From positions 2,423,246-2,487,245 of the forward strand of contig NC_087081.1 of assembly GCF_026151205.1 (NCBI RefSeq): a stretch of DNA of 64,000 nucleotides. The letters are read 5' to 3'. Each line of letters opens with the position of its first letter. Position 1 is the stretch's first letter. Below, in pieces: positions 35,363-44,300 of the stretch. A program made the translations under genes and the position numbers. The DNA is from Bolinopsis microptera (lineage: Eukaryota > Ctenophora > Tentaculata > Lobata > Bolinopsidae). The notes below the pieces were generated by a model. The model did not search any database, was not told the DNA's origin, and saw only the letters and a list, made by a program, of their open reading frames with translations.

Positions 35363-38300
35363 AATGGCATAAATGGAGAAAATGGAGAATTACTCATAGG
35401 TTTTTCCATTTTCTCCATAGAAATAGTCTCCATTTTATGCCATTTTATGCCATTTTATGCCATTGAAAACCTGAAAAATTTAGAATTTCGAGAAAAATTA
35501 TTTTAAAAAAAGATATTTTCGGCCAATAATGAACAGGGTAACATGAAACATGGAGAAAAGTGGTTTTTAGAAAAACTTTGAAAAATTTTGAAAAATGTTG
35601 ACTTAGAAAATGTTCGGTCCGAGTCATTTTCGATACGTACCTCCCGTATCGAGAGCTCCCGATTCCGAGCTTGTGTTGCAAAGGGGAGGCCTGCCTTCCG
35701 AGATCGCATTACCTCGAGTCCAAAATTGTGTATCGAGGGGAAGGTGTGGACTTCGAAAAACCGAAAAAATATTTTCGGCAAATAATGAACAGGGTAGCAT
35801 GAAACGTGGAGAAAAGCGGTTTTCAGAAATTTGAAAAATTTTCAGAAATTTGAAAAATTTCGGCTTATAATGAACAAGGTAGCATGAAACGTGGAGAAAA
35901 GTGTTTTTCAGAAAAACTTTGAAAAATTTTGACTTAAAAAATTACCCCTCGGGTACACAATTTTGGACTCGAGGCTTCCCCCTGGTAATGCGATCTCGGA
36001 AGGCAGGCCTCCCCCTCAGTGCGAGCTTGTTTCGACTTTCGAGGATGTAGGTCTCACTTCTCAGTGCCTATTACTCCCCTATTACTCACTCCTGCTGTAG
36101 CCTGTAGAAATAACTTTACACTAGGCTTGAGTAATTATGAGTTTGCCTGAAGTGTGCCTCTACTAACCTAGTATAAACATCTAGTAGCCTACTATGAGCT
36201 TTCACAAGCTTGTTACGCCCCTAGTAAGCGTAAATAAACATGTTAGGATGTCCAATTTAGGTGTTAAATGGTGTTAAAGATGAAATTTCGAAGACAAAAT
36301 TCATGGCATAAAATGGAGAAAATGGAGAATTACTCATGGGTTTTTCCATTTTCTCCATAGAAAAAGTCTCCATTTTATGCCATTTTATGCCATTTTATGC
36401 CATTGGCCCCCCCCCCCCCCCCCTAATGTACAATACCATTTGATGTAACCTGTATTCAGTGTGTGTAATTTTAATTTAGCATTTTAACTAGTATAGAAGC
36501 ATTTATTATATACTAACATTTATAACAATTTTAGCCTGAAGATGGCGTTGACGCCGAAAATTTGCCCTTACTCCTAACTTCCTTGTTTCACTTGTCCTTG
36601 TCTCTTCCAACCGGATAATATCCAGATATCAGTACAAGTAATGTACCATAGTACTCTGTACATAAATTTTACAAGATGGGTGTAACACAGGTAATAGGGT
36701 CCGGACTCTACGGCGTAAGACTCTACGGCGTGAGACTCTACGGTGGGTTAGGGTTAGGGTTAGGTTAAAGTCTTACGCCGTAGAGTCCCGGACCCGTTAC
36801 CTAATTAAGGTTGTGATTCGAGTTTCATGGTGAAATTCAGGGTATGTTTAAAGAACTGGGTGAGATAACAGTCTGTGTTTTAAGTAAAATTAACATGACG
36901 CACGTATTTCCCACTGAACCGCAACAGATTTTCACCCAAAGGCCAAAACACACTCTGGGCCACATAAAATTGTGAAATTGTGAAACTATCTAAAATGTGA
37001 AACTATCTAGCTAACTAGCTAACTTCAGACATCATTGTTAATGTAATTAATATGAAAGACGTGGAACCTGATAGTCTCTATAAAACAAACAATTATTGAC
37101 ATTATTTTCCCCGTTTACGTTGATCCCCTGGTAATTTAACACACTGTTACATTACCGAAGATTGTGACGAACTATTTAACCTATATGTACCAGTCGCGAG
37201 ATCAAGCGGGAGCCTAGACCAACATTGGTCATGTTCTCGGATATTTTCCCGAGTAATGGCTGACTACTCCGTTTTTGTAGTAGTCGGTGATTGGTCAGTC
37301 TTTGGTATCACGTGTGTGGTCACGTGTACACACGTTCAGGGGTATATTACACTGCCCTGGAATAATCCCTCAGTGTAAGAGTGTACATTTGCATATCACA
37401 TAAGGCCCAAGGGTTATTATATACAGATATACCGGCTGGTGTACATTGTCTCTGACCCGTATAAGAAAGGTTGTTAGATCATTGGTTGGGCACTGTTTTC
37501 TAAGTTTAAGAAGATTGGTATAGAAAATAGAAATTTCAACAGTTCACGAACTTATCATTTTGGATATTATAAGATTTATGGCATTTTAAAACTTACAATC
37601 GTATTCTATACTAAAAGTTGGTACGTTCGATCCCCAGTCATGTGAGAACCACAATTATGTAAGAATGGGGGTACAGGTGGTCTATCATATTAATCGCTTG
37701 AGATTTCTGTTTGCATCTCTCATGAACAATTTATTTTGTTAACTGACATGCTTATTAATTAACAAATTAGTTAATTGATTATCTAATAAAGTACTAAACA
37801 CTAAAAACCCCCCACTTCAGAACTACCCCACTCGAAGCTAGCCAAGCACGTGGAGGATCGTGTAGCTAACTACATGAAGACATGTGACATGGGCGGGAAC
37901 GTTGGAGAGGTGGTGATTCGAGTCCTTAGCTCTTTCGACAAGTTTGTCGAGGTCAAACCCCTCTTCAGGGCTAGGTAAGCTTATTTTTGCTTTTACTTAA
38001 GTTTAGGTATAGTTATTTGTAAACTCCCTCTTGCTAGTTTAACTTTTGCTTTCGGGTTGATCCTCTCTTCAGAAATGTATGTTGTAATTTTAACACTACT
38101 ATATAACAAATAATTTGGAGAAACGATGTAACAGAATCGATATATTTTAATGTTGCCATGGGGTGGCAAGTCCCTATACATCGTGGTCCGATAGTTTCAT
38201 CGCGTCTTAATATAACACTGTAAATCTAACTCTTCGATAGTTTTAATAAACATCTCCAAGAGCTAATCAGTCCTGCGTGAAAGACTACTAAACTTTCTAA

Positions 38301-41300
38301 AAATGTATACAAGCTGTAATTCACTAAATCAGTCATACTCAACGGCCACCATTTAAGGCTAACTCGTATGCATATTGCATGCTTATACTTTTGCTTTCGG
38401 TCAGCAATACTTGTTCTTGGCAATTTCAGTAATTTTATTAGATTCCAATCTCATTTGAGTCACTTCGCGAAGGCCCGTCTCTTTAGTTCGTTGTCTCATA
38501 TTTTAGTAGGTCCTCCTGTTTTGCCATAAACTGCCTTGTATCTTATTGTCGTTGTTTATATATTGCATCTCAAAGGAAAACTTAATTTTCAAAATGATTG
38601 ACACGAAGGTTACACATAAGGGCTTTTAAACAGTTATATAAAAATAAAATAATCATATTCAAAACAATCATATTCAAAATAATATTGGCTCATAATCCAA
38701 AATTGGCGCAAATAACTTTCTTCAGTCTTCATTAACTTCTCACTCATCACTTAAAATAAGATCAAAGATCAGCGTGCCTTATTCACATAACAATAAAATG
38801 AAACATCTCTATTGCTACGTAGTACCTAACGAAGAGTACCCTTGACCTCATGATCCGAGCCTTGTTATATCATTTCCGTGTACGTACGTGGTTTACAGAG
38901 TACGAGGTTTAGAGATTTAAGCTTTTAGTGTGTTAACTGTTAGGGTGCGCCGTGAGAGCCGCATTATTCATAGTTGTAAAGAACAATCGCGATGAAGAGG
39001 TTCTCCCTTTTTTGGGTGACCTTTTTCAAGATTTCGTTTTGGAAGAATCTTTACCGAGTTCAGAAATATAAACTTAAAAACTCATTAGTGATATTATATG
39101 GATCATTGGAACGTTTTTTCTTATTTAAAGATTAAATAATTTGAACTGATCCCATGCAATCCTTGCGGCTACATTTTCTCAATATCCGTTATTCCAGGTA
39201 TCCAGACGCAACTGCCAAGTTACCTTACCGAGCTAAAGCTTTGTTTGCTTTCCAGAGGATCGATGGTGTTGATGTTTGTTTCTTTGGGTTGCATATCCAG
39301 GTATGTCCAGTAATCGCTTCTTCGAGACAACTGTCTTTAATGTTTTTGTTCACAAATGGGAAAGAGATTATCGTTTTTTGTCTGAGAAACTCCAACATGT
39401 GAATAGAAAATATTGCAATCTCCATCATTTATTATCCTGAACATTTGATTTAATTTTGAGATTTTGACCGCTATTATTTTCCAGGAGTACAGCTCCGATT
39501 GTCCTGCACCCAACACCCGACGAGTTTACATCTCCTACCTGGACAGTGTCAACTACTTCAAACCCAGCAGATTCCGAACCAGTGTAAGAACCTGATTAGC
39601 TTGTTAATTTATCAATTAGTAACCAATTACATAATCTCATATCACATTACGTTCTTATAAACCTCATAATTTCATAACTCAAAGGGTTTTCCCAAAACGG
39701 CGAGTCCCCTAGTAAATCAAATCTTTAAAATACGTTCAGAACCTGAAACTCGATTTACACTTAAGTGGAGCAGGGACACTTATCTTAAAACACTGTTATT
39801 GGATCCTTCTTTCTACCATTTTATTCGGTTACTGAGCCCTCGCTTTAGCCAACTTATTCAATTTCTTACTCAGTTCCATCTTCGTTTGAACCTCACCTTG
39901 CACCCAGCCCTTGAACTAGACTTGACCTGAACCCGTTTTCCCGCCAGGTTTACCACGAGATTATACTGGGTTACCTGGGTTACGTGAAGCAGCGAGGTTA
40001 TGTTTATGCCCATATTTGGGCATGTCCACCACACGAGGGAGACGATTACATATTTCATTGTCACCCCGAAGCTCAGAAGACTCCAAAACCGAAGAGACTA
40101 CAAGAGTGGTATAAGACAATTCTAGATAAGGGGAAAGGTGAAGGCATCGTTTTTGAATACAAGGTAATCTTACAAACTCAATCGTATGGTAGCCTTGATT
40201 TAGTTTCACCTGTATAAAACTCGATTCCTAGATTAACTTAGGCATTAAAATGAGCTCATTATTTTAAAATTCATTTTAAATCATAAAAGCATTGTTAATT
40301 TAACTCCACACTTTCCGATATTGAACTTTCTTAGTTTCTTTATCACGTATTTATCACGTACTTTATCACGTACTTTATCATGTACAACAACTCCCAGAAC
40401 ATATTCGCGATGTGCAACGACGAAGATCTGAGGAGTGCTGTGGATACGTACTATTTTGACGGTGATTTCTGGCCCCAACAACTGGAGGACTCTATAAAGG
40501 AGCTGGAGAGAGAGGAACAGGAGCAGAGACAGCTTGAGGAGCAGGAGGTGAGTGTAGAATTATGTGGAGTTTATAGAGGGTTCATGTTAGAATTTATGGT
40601 TAGCGTCCTAACAATGTGCTACATTGAGTGGAACTTGGTATTTAGAAATTATGTTACAGTGAATATAACTTGAGGTTGAAACAAGAACTTGCAAGCCTGT
40701 ATTGTTTAGATAAGCAGGAAAAAATAATGTCCGGGAATTTTTTTAAAACGCCTAAGGTTCATAACTAGGTCTCTAGAAATAACTGTTAATATAAGAGCAC
40801 TAGTCACTAGTGCAGTAAAATAAAGTTTGGAATTAATATTTATACATTAAATTTGGAGAATTAGGATGGAAAACTGAGTATGAGTTATATTAAGAGGGAT
40901 ATTTATAGTTCATATCATGGTCGTTTGTAGTTTGGTAGGAGTAATAGACGAGTTTAGTTTTCTTTCACTCTATGATAATGCAGTTCTTTATCATCATTAA
41001 AGATTGATTCCCGTGCTAAAATTATACCGTAACATTTACTACATACGTCTAACAACATGATAATTTCAGATGCAGGAAGCAGAGGAGCCTAACGAAGAGG
41101 ACGCCTCCGCTACGGACGGCAAGAAAAACTCTTCAAAAGCAAAAGGTACCGTTTTATTACGTCGTATTTCTGCGGTACTGTGTGCCATGGGGAATTTGAG
41201 TGGTGACTTTATTCTGTATATATAATTGTCATGATGAAGGGAATAGTATCTATAGTAATGTAGTATTTATTATATACATTTCATTGCATAAGTAATGGTA

Positions 41301-44300
41301 GTTTTAAATCCTTTGTCGACTATTGTGACCAAGCAAAATTATGATTTTACAGGTCAGAAGAAAGCCAACAGCAAGAGCAAGAAAAATCAGATCAAGAGAA
41401 ATGCTGCGAAGAAAATACCAACAAACTCTTTTGGGGATGCTCTTTTTGACAAAACCTATCAAATTATGGAGAAGCACAAGGAGGTAAGTTATTTGGCACT
41501 GTACGATAGTACTAAAAATCTTATGTTTCTCTCGTGAGCTGCTAATGCTATAATAATGGATGACCTCAGACCTAAGAAAAGCCCGCCAAAATTCTGAATT
41601 CCATATGAAAGTGAGAGCTGGTACGTGTCTAACCTTTTACTGGGATTCTTACCTCAACCCTTGGTCCTGGTCCTGACCCCTACTTTATCCCAACCCTGAT
41701 CCCAATTTTTCTACACTGTAGAACGTTTTTGTCGTATTTCAAATTGACGTTTTGCCGCTTAATAACATTACAGCTTTACTTTACTACAATTTTTGGCATA
41801 CTTCCCTGTCCAAAGTTGAACATCTCCAAACTCCTGTGAAGTAATGGAGTTTGTTCCAAAAATTTCTGCAAACGCTACATTCTTGCCGACTTAGGGAATT
41901 TCTCTGTGTTGTCATTAATATGACATCAGGAAATACATTTTCTATTGCTGAGAATCTATTTAGTGTGAATCTATTTAGCGTTATAAAAGTTTGTGAACAA
42001 TCGTAAAAACACGGCCTGCAGCTGTTAAAGATCAGAAATTTCAATTTCCCCCTTCGTTCAAATTTGTGTCTGCAGGCCAACAGCGGAGTCAACATCAAGG
42101 TCTACAGGAGGTCTACTTAAATTCGCTTATTTCTGTTGCAAAGACTAAGTTGTCACCGCGCGCGCATGGCGCGCAACAATCACGTGACCAAATACGATGT
42201 CACGTTACCCTCTCCTAACGCTCTGACCAGTTTACCGCTTGCTTATCATGGCCTAAAATTCTCAGCCAACTTACCAGAACTGTACCTTATTCTGATTAAT
42301 TAATTTTCTTTTAAGACATCTGACAATAACTCTACTTTTCCCTCAGGCATTTTTCGCGGTTTATCTTCACGATCCTAAGACCGTTTGCACACTACCACCC
42401 ATACAAGATCCAGATCCGCTGATCAACTGCGAGATTATGGACGGTAGAGACAACTTCCTCACACAAGCCAAGGAACTCCGACTTGAATTCAGGTTAATAA
42501 ATAACTGCTTGTCAATGAAAAAGTGGTCCATATGACGTATGCATTGTGCAATGTAACATCTATCTAGGTCCTAGGACCTTCTTGTGACTTTTGGATACTT
42601 TTGTCTCTACTATACTATAAATCCTCAGCATTGTTAGTTTCAGAAGCCAATAGTTTGACGTTCATTGTACTCATTAAATCTCTCGTTGTAACACTCAATA
42701 TAATAGCTAATTGTAACTTTTCTCTGCAGTACGTTACGAAGATCTAAGTTCTCCACATTGTATCTCGTTTGTGAGTTGCACAATCGTGGCTCTGGAAAGT
42801 TTATCTACAACTGCAACAACTGCTCTAAAAACGTTGAAACGAGGTAAAGTGTTTTCCATTCGGCTTCTTTGCGATTTTATGAACGATGCTCAACTGCCAA
42901 GCATATCCCAACTGTAAGCTTCGACTTTTTTCGTGTGGCATAAACCGATCCGAGGCAGACAGGCTAGGAGCACACGTAACTTTTTTATTAGTCACTTTGC
43001 TGATAGAGAGAATTTGTTTATCGTGTTCTCGCGAGGCTTTCTTCACTATCATAACACAAGAAAGCCTCTAAAATGGGACCATATCCGTATTATTCAGAAG
43101 GCTTTACTCCTGTTTCTGACAAAAAGTCTTCTCATGACTTACACTGTGTAATATTAGTATAATTATATAATTAATTATATAATTACTAGGTACCATTGCT
43201 CTGAATGCACAGACTTTGATCTTTGTATACCTTGCTGGGAAAAGATAGGTCATCAGCATACCATGAAGAAACTCGGCCTCGGAATAATGATTGACCAACC
43301 GTCTATAAAACAAGAAGGTAAGTTTATATTTTATATGTCCATTTGTGTGCTGCTTGAATTTTTAATTTCATTGTATAACGTTTGTGATAGTACCTTACAA
43401 GACATATTTATGTGGATCATAATTATGGGGATCGGAATTATGGGGGAACGAAAATATGGGGATTTTTTTTCAGAAATCCCCAAATTTCGTACCCCAAATT
43501 AAATTGTCGCATTTTCACGCTAAATTATTTCAGAGAAATCAAAATCAGTTTTTGATGGAATTTTTTTAAATCGTGAAAAACTAAATTAATTAAAAATCAT
43601 TCTCTTCTTTAAATCGTCTTCATCCGATGAAGTTCATCGTCGTCTCTTTCACCTTGAGTCTGCTCACCGGTGTAGTCCCAGGTGTATGCCTCCCTCAACA
43701 GGGGTTTGAGCTTGTCAATTAAGTCTCCCCTACTCTTGAATGTGAGACTAAGTTTGACTTCTAACCCTCCAGAGGGTATCGGCGATTTTTATACTAAGTA
43801 ACTTTCTATTTACCTGAGAAATGCGTATCCTTGTTTCACAAAACACGTAAAACAACTTATTTGACAAATTCACCTCAAATTAGCCCTATTGAAGCCAATT
43901 ACATACAAATTAATGTGTGGGATTTTGGAATGGCGGCCACAATTTTGGTAGTACGAAAATATGGGGATTTTTTCCAAAAATCCCCAAATTTCGTACCATA
44001 TAAATATGTCTCGTAAGGTAATCATATTCATTTATTATTTGTTAACTTCATTTTTATGATTGAGAGTTGAGAAAAAATGTATTTACTTACACGCAGTTTC
44101 AACAGAGGGAACGAACAATCCTGTCGACGCAAAACGCATCAAGAAAGAAAGTATCCAACGTTGCATACAGTCTCTGGTTCACGCATGTCGATGTAAAGAT
44201 GAAGATTGTCATCTACCATCATGTGCTAAAATGAAGAAAGTTGTACAGCACACACGGACATGCAAGAAAAAGAAGAACGGTGGATGTCCAATCTGCAAGC

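Larger units (their letters stand above)
34156..36634 (+). mobile_element. Penelope-like retroelement copy in fold-back arrangement (CBP intron 17)
   Basis: A 5'-truncated Penelope-like element. The left ~415 bp (34156-34571) is an inverted copy of the element's own 3' end: the last codons of the GIY-YIG ORF, the 3' non-coding part and the terminal TACTGATATCTGG/CCAGATATCAGTA. The right copy of that same stretch is split by a later DNA transposon at 35330-36423. Inverted pseudo-LTRs are a known Penelope trait. The two arms look identical by eye, so insertion is recent relative to other repeats here. Confidence 0.8.
31991..37820. other. CBP intron 17, a 5.8-kb nest of repeats
   Basis: The longest CBP intron. 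Left of the Penelope copy are GT/TG-rich stretches with TGTATACTGTATAG hairpin words (32700-32760) and TTACACGCG repeats (33303-33340). Then come the 53-bp repeat, the Penelope copy with its nested transposon, and the telomere-like hairpin element. No host exon is seen in it. Confidence 0.8.
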
